In this document: positions 43,147-51,334 of the stretch, piece by piece
Layout: each line of letters starts with the position of its first letter
Numbering within the stretch: position 1 is the first letter of the stretch
NCBI RefSeq assembly: GCF_030056665.1
Contig: NZ_JASHIG010000003.1
Source: Flectobacillus roseus
Lineage (GTDB): Bacteria; Bacteroidota; Bacteroidia; Cytophagales; Spirosomataceae
Strand: one strand, 5' to 3'
Length of the DNA: 64,000 bases
Notes under the pieces: generated by a model
The model's input: the letters and a program-made list of their open reading frames with translations, nothing else
What the model was told of the DNA's origin: nothing
Databases searched by the model: none
Made by a program: the position numbers and the translations under genes

Positions 43147-43432
43147 ATTATAGTAGATATTTGTGATAATAGATACGCTTGATAGCTTCATAAGAAGCTC
43201 TAGTCGTATCTATTATTAGAACTCAAGGCTGTTAATTTTCTTAATGCTCTGAAGTTCATTTTCAAATCTTCAAATTAGCCAACTTTCAAATTATAGTAAA
43301 TATTACTTGATATAAGCATTCTTGATAGCTTCATACGAAGCTCTAGCCGTATCTATTATTAGAACTCATGGCTGCTAATTTTCTTAATGTATTATAATTC
43401 ATTTTCAAATCTTCAAATTAGCCAACTTTCAA
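43147..43432. repeat. 143-bp tandem duplication
   Basis: Two units, 43147-43289 and 43290-43432, are about 85 per cent identical by eye over their whole length. Each runs from ATTATAGTARATATT through CTTGATAGCTTCATAMGAAG and TATCTATTATTAGAACTCA to TTAGCCAACTTTCAA. The first bases of a third unit (ATTATA) overlap the stop codon of the DUF922 gene. Neither unit has a gene. This covers the stretch 43104-43433. Confidence 0.85.
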
Positions 43433-43433
43433 A

Positions 43434-44507
43434 TTATATCCCATATCCCCTCAACTCATTTCTCACTTCCATTCGCCAGCGCTCTTGGTCAATCATGTTG
43501 ATGGAGTGATTGGTTTCGGCATCATATTTTTTCTGAAGTTTATTCATGAGTCGATACATATCAATAAAGAGTAACTGAATTTCGCTGTCATAATCCTCCA
43601 CAGAAGTAATTTGTTGTGCCTTTTCTTTAAATTTCTCAATGATGGTTTTCGTAATATCAAAGTGCAACTGCTCATGGTCGAGTGCCGATTCGCTGTTGCC
43701 AGCATGGGCATTCCAAGAAGAGGATTTGAGGACATAGGCCTTAAATTGTAAATTGGCAGTAAGGACTCCTTTACTAAATTTTACATCGCCAATATATTCA
43801 AAGTTTGAAAAAACCTGAGCCGAATACGATGTAAAAACGGGAGGTTTTCCATGAAAATCACTCCATCGCAATGGTCTTGAAGGACTCCAAAATAGGGTAT
43901 CGCCTTTGTCGGGGTTATCGATGCGATAATCAGGGAGAATATTTATTACAAGAGACCTTGCAAGGATTGGATTTTTGTCATAGTTTACAGACATCCATTG
44001 ATTCAGATGCTCGGCACCTCTTCTGAATAATCTCTCAAGCATTTTTTGATAATTATCATACTCGCCAAATGAGCGTTTGAAAAGCGTTTTACTTTTGAAA
44101 CTAGTAAATACAACATCCGTTCCTGCTCTAGTAAAAGAAAATGCCAACTCGATACTACATTCGCCATGAATCATATTATCCTTAATTTTCTCCTGTATAT
44201 CCAGATTTTTGATGTGAATCGTAATGGCATAGTCAAGCGTGTCTCGACGTACAGGATTATGGAAAAAACTACGACCGTACTTGCTTAATGAAATACTTGG
44301 CTTGAGCTGTAATAACGTATTATCAGCCCCGAAGGCATGGCCAATTCGAGAAGCGTTGTTTCTAATATCTGATACTTTTTCGATATAGAAGTGCGTAGGC
44401 GTAAGAGGAGGTTCGCCTGTTTGTAAGGGAACAAATTTTACTAGATTTTGTCCCAAATGACAAAATGGCGACACAAAACACATCATAAAAAAGAAGAGAT
44501 GTTTCAT
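43434..44507 (-). CDS. DUF922 metalloprotein with an N-terminal extension
   Basis: A 357-residue exported protein (signal peptide MKHLFFFMMCFVSPFCHLGQ). The C-terminal half is a DUF922 domain: RPLRWSDFHGKPPVFTSYSA near 218-237, then the metal motif ALDHEQLHFDITKTII with His278, Glu279, His282 and Asp284. DUF922 proteins are predicted zinc peptidases that act in the envelope. The first 200 residues form a separate, unrecognised beta-rich domain (PSISLSKYGRSFFHNP; AITIHIKNLDIQEKI). ATG 44507 precedes the signal peptide; the longer start at 44528 adds seven residues. Confidence 0.75.
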   Translation of the reverse strand: MKHLFFFMMCFVSPFCHLGQNLVKFVPLQTGEPPLTPTHFYIEKVSDIRNNASRIGHAFGADNTLLQLKPSISLSKYGRSFFHNPVRRDTLDYAITIHIKNLDIQEKIKDNMIHGECSIELAFSFTRAGTDVVFTSFKSKTLFKRSFGEYDNYQKMLERLFRRGAEHLNQWMSVNYDKNPILARSLVINILPDYRIDNPDKGDTLFWSPSRPLRWSDFHGKPPVFTSYSAQVFSNFEYIGDVKFSKGVLTANLQFKAYVLKSSSWNAHAGNSESALDHEQLHFDITKTIIEKFKEKAQQITSVEDYDSEIQLLFIDMYRLMNKLQKKYDAETNHSINMIDQERWRMEVRNELRGYGI

Positions 44508-44630
44508 CGTAATTTTTTTAAGTAACAAGAAAGCGTAAACGAATACTATAACAACGGTGAATATTGAATATATCCTTTTGATTACAAGTTCATTCTAGTA
44601 ACAGTTTTACGGTTAACTAATAACTTTCTT

Positions 44631-44764
44631 AAGTAATCGTGGAGAATAGGATTTGAGTTATGTGTTTAGGCACTAAACAAAGAGTTTTAACCTGTTTTTT
44701 AATAACCACAGTCATGCTTTTTCCCAAATCCCACCGCCGAAAGCCGTCACCTGAAAGCTAAAAG
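44631..44764. repeat. Dispersed repeat D, copy 1
   Basis: AAGTAATCGTGGAGAATAGG, AGTTATGTGTTTAGG and GAAAGCCGTCACCTGAAAGC match the copy at 50347-50470 in the same order. It lies in the gene-free stretch 44508-44875 after a family C unit. Confidence 0.65.
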
Positions 44765-44875
44765 ATTAAATTTTTTTGCCCACTAACTTATACTTACATT
44801 AAGATAAATAAAAATTAGGAGGAATAATTCAAATTGGTTATATTCAATAAAAAATATAAACTATTGACTAAGACT

Positions 44876-45064
44876 ATGGGAAATTCACATCATTCACAAG
44901 AAGTAGAAAACGATTTGTCAACATTCGAACTCATTGCGTTGTTCGTTGTTTTTTGCGTAATTTTAATTTGGTTAGGTGATACCTTCACCGCTACAGTTGG
45001 AATTATATTGGAAGGACTTGTATTTGCTGTTGCTTATAATTCGAAGAATAATCAGATTGATTGA
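44876..45064 (+). CDS. Small single-span membrane protein
   Basis: A 62-residue protein: a polar N terminus (MGNSHHSQEVENDLST), one or two hydrophobic segments (FELIALFVVFCVILIWLGD and TVGIILEGLVFAVAY) and a polar end. I do not recognise a family. A strong terminator follows 42 bases later. The TTG frame starting at 44834 is less likely than this ATG. Confidence 0.55.
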   Translation: MGNSHHSQEVENDLSTFELIALFVVFCVILIWLGDTFTATVGIILEGLVFAVAYNSKNNQID

Positions 45065-45106
45065 CAGATGTGATAAATTTAAAGAGGAATACACGATTAT
45101 TTAACC

Positions 45107-45151
45107 AAAATAAAAAGGGAATAAAGCATTGCTTTATTCCCTTTTTATTTT
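45107..45151. terminator. Symmetric terminator between convergent genes
   Basis: AAAATAAAAAGGGAATAAAGC pairs base for base with GCTTTATTCCCTTTTTATTTT around an ATT loop. Both strands have a good T tail, so it serves the small membrane protein and YebC. Confidence 0.9.
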
Positions 45152-45168
45152 GAAAACCTTTGCTGATA

Positions 45169-45891
45169 TTACTCTACAAGCATATTGTGATACACGTTTT
45201 GAACATCATCATCTTCTTCTAATTTATCGATAAGCTTTTCAATATCAGCAGCTTGTTCTTCTGTGAGCTTTTTGAAATCAGTAGGAATACGTTCAAAGTC
45301 TGCACCTTGGATTTCGTAACCTTGCTCTTCTAAGTATTTTTGAATAGCACCAAAAGCAGTAAAGCCACCATAAATATTGATTTGGTTAGCTTCTGTATCT
45401 AAGAAAAGCTCCTCTGCACCAAAGTCAATAAGTTCTAACTCTAGTTCTTCGATGTCGGTAGTGCCATTATTAGCAATTTTGAAAATACACTTACGGTCAA
45501 AAATAAAGTCAAGCATGCCCGATGTACCTACGCTACCACCACATTTGGTAAAGTAACTACGAACGTTGGCAATACTACGGTTAGTGTTATCGGTAGTACA
45601 TTCTACTAAGACTGCTACGCCGTGTAGTCCATATCCTTCATATACAATCTCTTTATAATCCTCTTGGTCTTTCGAAGTGGCACGTTTGATGGCGTTTTCG
45701 ATATTGACTTTTGGCATGTTTACCGCTCTAGCATTTTGCATGATAGCACGCAAACGAGAGTTTGAGGTAGGGTCAGGACCGCCTGATTTTACAGCGATTG
45801 TAATATCTTTACCGATTTTGGTAAAAGTTTTGGCCATTTGGCCCCATCTTTTAAACTTTCTGGCTTTACGGAATTCAAAGGCTCTTCCCAT
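45169..45891 (-). CDS. yebC: YebC/PmpR-family protein
   Basis: A 240-residue cytosolic protein. The three-domain layout is intact: MGRAFEFRKARKFKRWGQMAKTFTK at the N terminus, then GGPDPTSNSRLRAIMQNARAVNMPKVNIENAI and YEGYGLHGVAVLVECTTDNTNR. The family was described as a DNA-binding regulator, and recent work ties one branch to translation of proline-rich stretches. The first residues (AFEFRK rather than the usual GHSKW) are of the Bacteroidota type. A TAnnTTTG box lies about 145 bases upstream. Confidence 0.93.
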   Translation of the reverse strand: MGRAFEFRKARKFKRWGQMAKTFTKIGKDITIAVKSGGPDPTSNSRLRAIMQNARAVNMPKVNIENAIKRATSKDQEDYKEIVYEGYGLHGVAVLVECTTDNTNRSIANVRSYFTKCGGSVGTSGMLDFIFDRKCIFKIANNGTTDIEELELELIDFGAEELFLDTEANQINIYGGFTAFGAIQKYLEEQGYEIQGADFERIPTDFKKLTEEQAADIEKLIDKLEEDDDVQNVYHNMLVE

Positions 45892-46039
45892 TTTATTTGG
45901 TCATTTGAAATTGATGTCGGTCTAGAAAAATACAATTTTCAGACTTTTTCGTATGTTCAGTAATTTATGTATCAAGAAATTAGGTCATGGTTTTATTCCA
46001 AAAAATAAAGCAGACCTAAAGGGTGATTTTTTGCGAATG

Positions 46040-46047
46040 CAAAGGTA
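46040..46047 (-). promoter_or_regulatory. -7 box TACCTTTG upstream of yebC
   Basis: On the minus strand it matches TAnnTTTG and predicts a leader of about 140 bases. The gene-free stretch 45892-46273 also holds a terminator at 46159 and GCTTTAGGC-type text at 46237-46268. Confidence 0.45.
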
Positions 46048-46158
46048 CAAAAGTAGTTGGGAATTTCAGAATGGAATAAAATGATTTTAGTAATCTAGTT
46101 CATCTGTTCTATGCTTGGAGTCATTTTTTGAACAATTTTAAATTGTCAAAAAATAAAA

Positions 46159-46187
46159 AAGGTAACTAAGCTATGCCTAGTTACCTT
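46159..46187 (-). terminator. Terminator after the NTF2-like gene
   Basis: AAGGTAACTA (46159-46168) pairs with TAGTTACCTT (46178-46187). On the minus strand it is followed by TTTTATTTTTT. Confidence 0.8.
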
Positions 46188-46273
46188 ACTATCTATTTCA
46201 GCGCTTGAAGATCAAGTAGGTGTTGAAAAACTAAAAGCTGTCAGCTCAAAGCCGATAGCTATAAGCCCCAATA

Positions 46274-46816
46274 CTACCAACCATCATCAGCTTTTGGTTT
46301 TACATTTGCACTAGATTTTTTCACTACTGGAGGTTTTGAAGCAGCAGGAGCACCAGCAGGTGCAGCACCTGTACCTTTTACAGTAGCGTCCAAATCGGCA
46401 CGGCTAAATACACGGCTTACAATTCTCCAATTGTCACCAAACTTCAACATACTCAATAAGTCTACATATTTGAAGTCACCAAAGCGCAATTCTACTGTGG
46501 CTACCGCTGATACGCCAATATATGAGTAAGAAATCAATTTGGTAGAGCCTCCTCTACCTTGAATACCGCCAGCAGGAGTTGTAGCAACAAATTTGCGTAC
46601 CGAAAGATCTTGTAATGCTCCTGTATTGGTGTTGATGCTACGAAGCATCGCTGTAGGGTGGAACGCACGGTTAAGTCGAGCGGTATCACCTTGCATCACT
46701 CCATCAAGGTAATTGTTGACACAGGCTTTAATGCCTTCATCTTCCGATTGCGCTTGCACTTTGATTTGAAATCCTACCAGCATTAATAAGCCGAGAAGTA
46801 ATGATTTAATCTTCAT
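46274..46816 (-). CDS. Exported NTF2-like (lumazine-binding-like) protein
   Basis: A 180-residue protein with signal peptide MKIKSLLLGLLMLVGFQIKVQAQ. The NTF2-like cone fold is visible: DEGIKACVNNYLDGVMQGDTARLNRAFHP (helix pair), then GGSTKLISYSYIGVSAVATVELRFGDFKYVDLLSMLKFGDNWRIVSRVFSR (strands). This is the Putative lumazine-binding / Lumazine_bd_2 pattern, whose role in Bacteroidota is unknown. A low-complexity Ala/Pro/Lys tail (about 145-180) follows the domain. Confidence 0.8.
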   Translation of the reverse strand: MKIKSLLLGLLMLVGFQIKVQAQSEDEGIKACVNNYLDGVMQGDTARLNRAFHPTAMLRSINTNTGALQDLSVRKFVATTPAGGIQGRGGSTKLISYSYIGVSAVATVELRFGDFKYVDLLSMLKFGDNWRIVSRVFSRADLDATVKGTGAAPAGAPAASKPPVVKKSSANVKPKADDGW

Positions 46817-46914
46817 GATGTTGGAAAAATTTGATTATTGAAGCTTTTGGGAAATCAGTAGCGAAAAGAATGCCACGAATGCCTAGGGCTGTAAAGATAT
46901 GTAATTTTTAAAGT

Positions 46915-46977
46915 TTTGTACACTTTATGCGATTAAACTTTACTATAAACGTATAGTTAATCCAAATAGTGTACAAA
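46915..46977. promoter_or_regulatory. Large imperfect palindrome between divergent genes
   Basis: TTTGTACACT..GATTAA (46915-46936) faces TTAATC..AGTGTACAAA (46957-46977), with about 20 bases between. It lies about 100 bases from each divergent start (46816 on minus, 47085 on plus). A shared operator is possible; no regulator is known. Confidence 0.45.
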
Positions 46978-47084
46978 GAGAGAATAAGCTTTCTGGATTT
47001 ATAGACCAACAAAATGGTGGGAGTCTTTGTCTCTTTGTCGGTTTTCTGCTAAATTACAGATAGTCCTGTCTTAATCCTCTATTT

Positions 47085-48764
47085 ATGATACTTCGTAAAA
47101 GCATTTCTTTCTTACTTTTATTGCTCGTAGTTACCTCAGCAGTAAAAGCGCAAGACCTACCTATTATCAAAGAAATACACTTAAGTCCTGATCTCGATAG
47201 GTCGGGTAAAGCCATAGGTTTACATGTAAATTATTCGGTGCAATATAATACCGATAAGAGTCACGATTTAAAGTTACTATTCAATTCGCTACAACCTTAT
47301 TTGGATAGAACAACCGATGTCGTAACTCGACTTTCCGTCATAGATACCCAAGGAGCTGTAAGTTATCGAGCCTATCCTGACACCAATATCAATGATTTAA
47401 GTCTGCAAGTTTGGAAAGGAAATCGACCAGTAAAGGGAAAAAATATCAAGATTGATTACCATATACCAGTAGCCGTATCTATTCCCAAACGCCGAGGACC
47501 ACATATTGATTTACAAGCCACAGGAGGGGGATTAGCGGGGGCTTTTACGAGCTTTTTATTATATCCCGAAATGCTTAACTCCGTTGACTTATCCTTAAAA
47601 TGGCATTTGCCCAAAGGCTTTATGGCGGTTACTTCAAAAGGTGAAAATGATTGTCAAATCAAAGCTGATTTAAGCGAATTGATGTTTTGTCAGTTTATTG
47701 TTGGAAAAATGTTTGCCTATCCAGAAGGACGCCGAAGCAATGGATTTAGTCTGTATGCTTTGGGTAGAAAATCACATGAAATGAAACAAGTAGCCTCTTG
47801 GGTCGAAAAAGTATATGCGCATTTGCGAAACCGACTAAATGGAAAGGCTGAAAACCCTTTTAGAATATTTATTCGAACCTACGAGGGAGGGCCTCTCGCC
47901 AGTGGTGTCGCTGTAATGGGGGGATACACCTTGTATTTACCTCCCTCCGAAGATGCTACCACCGCCGATATTCACTCCTTGATTGCTCATGAAACGGTAC
48001 ACGCTTTTGTTGGAAGTCTTCATGCTCAAGAAGGTGAAGATGATTGGTATAGCGAGGGTATTGCAGATTATTTATGTATGGTATTACCATTGGAAGCAGG
48101 CTTATACATACCAGCAGAATTTGGTAAACTTATCAATGAAGAGGCAGCGCTTTACTATACCAATGAGATTCGTGAGGTTTCAGAAAAAGATATTCCTAGT
48201 GTAAAGTGGTCGGGACGAAATGCGTGGTCGATTGGGTATTCGAGAGGGGCGATGTATTTTGCTAACCTCGAAGCCAAATTAAAGCGTATACATAGCCAAG
48301 TGACAGTTGTGGCTTTAATCAATCAAATAACCCAACAAGCTCAGGCGGGAGAATATGTCACAAAGGATACATGGGAAAAGCTCTTAGCCTCCTCAGTTGG
48401 ACAGTGGGCAGTAGAGGATTGGAAGGCGATGCTAAGTGGAAAGTTAATGATTCCTGAACCTGATATTTATGAAGGATATGCTGTTAGAAAAATCACAACT
48501 GGGGTATTTGATTTGGGCTTTGCCAAACCTATGAAAGTGCAAAAAGGAGAAATTGTAAAAGGACTAGACCCCAATTCAGCAGCGGCTAAAGCGGGTTTGC
48601 AAGAAGGAGACGAAATATTGGCTTCTATTAATATCAACAAAACCTACACCAGCTATTCAAATACACTTTCGATTCCTGTTTTGAGAAAAGGGAAAAAATA
48701 TACCATTACTTTTCAGCCAAGAAAAGGAAGTTTTGAAGCATACGAGTTTGTGAAAAAGGAATGA
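47085..48764 (+). CDS. M61-like metallopeptidase with PDZ domain
   Basis: A 559-residue exported protein (signal peptide MILRKSISFLLLLLVVTSAVKA). The layout is an N-terminal beta domain, a gluzincin catalytic domain with His302-Glu303-x-x-His306 in LIAHETVHAF and the third ligand in WYSEGIADYLCMVLP, and a PDZ domain near the end (VKGLDPNSAAAKAGLQEGDEILA). This is the plan of M61 glycyl aminopeptidases, although the active-site neighbourhood diverges. It probably trims peptides in the envelope. It stands alone, opposite to the NTF2-like gene. Confidence 0.85.
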   Translation: MILRKSISFLLLLLVVTSAVKAQDLPIIKEIHLSPDLDRSGKAIGLHVNYSVQYNTDKSHDLKLLFNSLQPYLDRTTDVVTRLSVIDTQGAVSYRAYPDTNINDLSLQVWKGNRPVKGKNIKIDYHIPVAVSIPKRRGPHIDLQATGGGLAGAFTSFLLYPEMLNSVDLSLKWHLPKGFMAVTSKGENDCQIKADLSELMFCQFIVGKMFAYPEGRRSNGFSLYALGRKSHEMKQVASWVEKVYAHLRNRLNGKAENPFRIFIRTYEGGPLASGVAVMGGYTLYLPPSEDATTADIHSLIAHETVHAFVGSLHAQEGEDDWYSEGIADYLCMVLPLEAGLYIPAEFGKLINEEAALYYTNEIREVSEKDIPSVKWSGRNAWSIGYSRGAMYFANLEAKLKRIHSQVTVVALINQITQQAQAGEYVTKDTWEKLLASSVGQWAVEDWKAMLSGKLMIPEPDIYEGYAVRKITTGVFDLGFAKPMKVQKGEIVKGLDPNSAAAKAGLQEGDEILASININKTYTSYSNTLSIPVLRKGKKYTITFQPRKGSFEAYEFVKKE

Positions 48765-48802
48765 GTAATGTGAGGATTTAGGACTGCATATAGGATTTAT
48801 AA

Positions 48803-48885
48803 CTATTGCAGATTTGGGATTTCTGATTTCGGAAGTGTTAAAAATTAAATTTTACTTCCGAAATCCCAAATCCGATATCCGAGAT
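48803..48885. repeat. GATTTCGG-type intergenic hairpin repeat, copy 2
   Basis: ATTGCAGATTTGGGATTTCT and GATTTCGGAAGTG are answered by TTACTTCCGAAATCCCAAATCCG. The arms pair over more than 20 bases, between convergent genes, so it may act as a terminator on both strands. Confidence 0.65.
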
Positions 48886-48905
48886 GATAAATTCATCACT
48901 CAAAA

Positions 48906-50138
48906 CTACTCATGTCCGCCTTCGACTTCTTCTTGTATGGATTCTCCTTTCATGAAATACCAAGCTTTATCGGGATATAGAATAGACTGAGCAACCTTCA
49001 CACGCGCCAAAGCATGATTGGCTACGTTTTGAAGAATGATAATGGAAGAATTATCTTTTGGGTTGTGGAGGTAGTAATTTTTGAAACCATGCCACCAACC
49101 TGTATGAAAAGTTAGCCACGAACCATCGTCCATCAATTGCAAACGCCAGCCATAGCCATAGTTTTTATTAATCAAGTTTTTGAAATGATGCGCTGGCGCA
49201 AATGCTTCCTGTAAAGTACTTTGTTTTACGAGCTTTTCACTATTCAAGGCCATATCCCATTTAAACATATCGTCGACCGTTGAGTAGATTCCTTTGTCAC
49301 CTACAGCACCGTCTAGATGGTCGAACGGAATTTGCCAGTAACCACCTCTTCTTGGGGTATGTCCTAGCGCTGCGTTGGCCACTAATGCTGTTTTGGTAGG
49401 ATCATAAATAAAGGTTTTGGACATTCCCGCAGGCGCAAAAAGATACTTTTGTGCATATTCTCTGAATGACATTTTTGAAAGCTTTTCAACAATATAGGCC
49501 AACAAAACATAATTAGAGTTATTGTAGTTGAATCGAGCATTGGGTAAATAGTTGATGCCAGGTTTGTACTTGGCAAATAGGTTTACAATTTGCTCGTTCG
49601 ACATAGGTTCTTTTTTGTTCACCACTTTGTCGAGGGCGTAGGCATAATTAGGAATACCAGAACAATGCGTCAGTAAACTGCGTATCGTAATGCTAGGGTC
49701 GTAGGGAAAGCTTGGGATATATTTGTAAACAGGGTCGTTATAATTGATCAAACCTTTTTCGTGCAATTGCATAATCGCAACCGATGTAAACTGCTTAGAT
49801 ACCGAAGCTAATTGAAATAGCGTCTCGGTGGTGTTTGTATCTTTCGTAGAGAAGTTTTTGTAGCCAAAAGCTCCTTTGTAGATAATTTTTCCGTATTGAG
49901 ATACTAAAACAACGCCATTGAATTTGGCTTTCTTTTGGAGGTTTCTGAAAAATGTATCTAGCTTGGCTGCTTTTCGAGAAGCAACAGTCGCATCAAAAAG
50001 TTTGGCGATACTGTCGTTTCGTGATGAGGTACTATTGGTGGTTGTATCTCCCCATTGGTTGGGTTGATGTGAACAGGCAACTAGGCCCAAAATGATTAAT
50101 AAGGTAAAATAAAAAAACTGCTTCGTAATCTGCGTCAC
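48906..50138 (-). CDS. Serine hydrolase of the beta-lactamase/PBP class C family (lipoprotein)
   Basis: A 410-residue lipoprotein starting at GTG; the lipobox is GLVACSH with Cys22. The SxxK catalytic motif is Ser112-x-x-Lys115 (QLASVSKQFTS), YNN (NYNNSNYVLLAYI) supplies the second motif and HTG (LTFHTGWWHG) the third. The class covers esterases, D-Ala-D-Ala carboxypeptidases and D-aminopeptidases. No substrate is evident. The C-terminal part (about 340-410) lacks an extra domain. The convergent M61 gene shares the hairpin downstream. Confidence 0.9.
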   Translation of the reverse strand: MTQITKQFFYFTLLIILGLVACSHQPNQWGDTTTNSTSSRNDSIAKLFDATVASRKAAKLDTFFRNLQKKAKFNGVVLVSQYGKIIYKGAFGYKNFSTKDTNTTETLFQLASVSKQFTSVAIMQLHEKGLINYNDPVYKYIPSFPYDPSITIRSLLTHCSGIPNYAYALDKVVNKKEPMSNEQIVNLFAKYKPGINYLPNARFNYNNSNYVLLAYIVEKLSKMSFREYAQKYLFAPAGMSKTFIYDPTKTALVANAALGHTPRRGGYWQIPFDHLDGAVGDKGIYSTVDDMFKWDMALNSEKLVKQSTLQEAFAPAHHFKNLINKNYGYGWRLQLMDDGSWLTFHTGWWHGFKNYYLHNPKDNSSIIILQNVANHALARVKVAQSILYPDKAWYFMKGESIQEEVEGGHE

Positions 50139-50346
50139 AACTCTGAAAATTAAGGATGTTTTATATAATGTTGTTTAGTGGGGAAGAGATTTCTTGAAAA
50201 ATGCGATTTTTTGGCGGTTCAATCTCATTTTTAAAACTTCTAAGAGCATTTTTTAAAAGTTTTACCCAAAACTCTACTGCAATTTACATTACTAAGGAAT
50301 GTTTTTCAATATTTCTTCAGAAAAAACTAAGTTAAAAAAAGTTATA

Positions 50347-50470
50347 AAGTAATCGTGCAAAATAAGATTCAAGTTATGTGTTTAGGTACAAGGCAAAGAG
50401 TATTGAATTGTTTTTTAGTAACGATAGATATATTTTACCGAATGCCCATAACTGAAAGCCGTAAGCTAAA
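50347..50470. repeat. Dispersed repeat D, copy 2
   Basis: AAGTAATCGTGCAAAATAAG, AGTTATGTGTTTAGG and CTGAAAGCCGTAAGCTAAAG match 44631-44764. It lies upstream of the serine hydrolase in the gene-free stretch 50139-50524; the remainder of that stretch holds a terminator and AT-rich DNA. Confidence 0.65.
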
Positions 50471-50474
50471 GAAA

Positions 50475-50509
50475 AAAAGGGTTTTAACAACACCTGTTAA
50501 AACCCTTTT
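50475..50509 (-). terminator. Terminator of the GMC oxidoreductase operon
   Basis: AAAAGGGTTTTAACA pairs exactly with TGTTAAAACCCTTTT around five bases. On the minus strand it is followed by a T-rich tail, 15 bases after the small-subunit stop. Confidence 0.85.
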
Positions 50510-50524
50510 CAAAATTACTATTTA

Positions 50525-51184
50525 TTAATAGCTCAATCCATATTGCTTCAAGACTTCATCTGGAACGCCATCCCATTGGTTAGGGCGGTTACCTTCGTAG
50601 CCAATGTCTTTAATACCCATTTCGCTTGAGAAAAAGCCCGTTGCTGTTAAGTTTCTCATTAAAGAAAAAAACGAAACACCTTGAGAAAACTCAGGTTTAG
50701 ACTTTTCAGGATAGGCAATGTCATCTACTATTGCAATACGTTGTTGTGGCGTAATGCTCACAAAATCCTTACTGAAACGCTTGAGTGACTGCGAGTCTAA
50801 CCAACGTAAGCCACCTCTCAAAGGCGTCTTGAATTCATTGGGTCTATCTTTAGCAATAAATTCGATAAAAGCTGGTACACCTGCTTGTGAAGCACTTCCC
50901 GATTTGTCATCGGCTGGAATGATAATATCTACCAAAATGGTGATAGTTTTCATTTCATGCTCATTGAAGAACTTCTCAGCCATCAATTTGGCATCACGGA
51001 TGGCCTCGTCTTTGGTACGACCGCCAGGGATTTTGATGTCGTCCGATTTGGCAGATGCTGCTTTTGCGCCTTTTTTAATAGGCTTTTGTTGTTCGAGCAA
51101 CTCAGCGGCTTTTACTTCTGGACTAAGCACTGCCATTCCCAACGAAGTAAAACCAATATTTTTAAGATAATCTCTTCTTTTCAT
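50525..51184 (-). CDS. Gluconate 2-dehydrogenase subunit 3 family protein
   Basis: A 219-residue exported small subunit. The N terminus MKRRDYLKNIGFTSLGMAVLS has a Tat-like twin arginine (RRDYLK) and a hydrophobic segment. The body carries the gluconate-2-dehydrogenase-3 pattern: TITILVDIIIPADDKSGSASQAGVPAFIEFIAKDRP and GLRWLDSQSLKRFSKDFVSITPQQR. Subunits of this type accompany FAD-dependent GMC sugar dehydrogenases and can carry the large subunit through the Tat system. It is the second gene of the two-gene unit, 150 bases after the GMC gene. Confidence 0.9.
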   Translation of the reverse strand: MKRRDYLKNIGFTSLGMAVLSPEVKAAELLEQQKPIKKGAKAASAKSDDIKIPGGRTKDEAIRDAKLMAEKFFNEHEMKTITILVDIIIPADDKSGSASQAGVPAFIEFIAKDRPNEFKTPLRGGLRWLDSQSLKRFSKDFVSITPQQRIAIVDDIAYPEKSKPEFSQGVSFFSLMRNLTATGFFSSEMGIKDIGYEGNRPNQWDGVPDEVLKQYGLSY

Positions 51185-51334
51185 CTGAATAAAAGGTTTT
51201 AATAAGTAAGTAGTAGTTGATTGAATTTGCTGTAAATCAATTATTTGTATTAATTAGTGAGATGAAATACTGATAAATAAAATTTACACTCACAATTCAC
51301 AACTCATAATTCAGCACTGCTACCCACTCATGTC

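Noticed and set aside
43147..43432. The 143-bp tandem units considered as a CRISPR-like array
   Set aside because: Only two long units with no short repeat/spacer alternation and no cas genes nearby.
50718..51170. Plus-strand 150-residue frame opposite the gluconate dehydrogenase subunit
   Set aside because: Antisense shadow of a gene with a clear signal peptide and family pattern.
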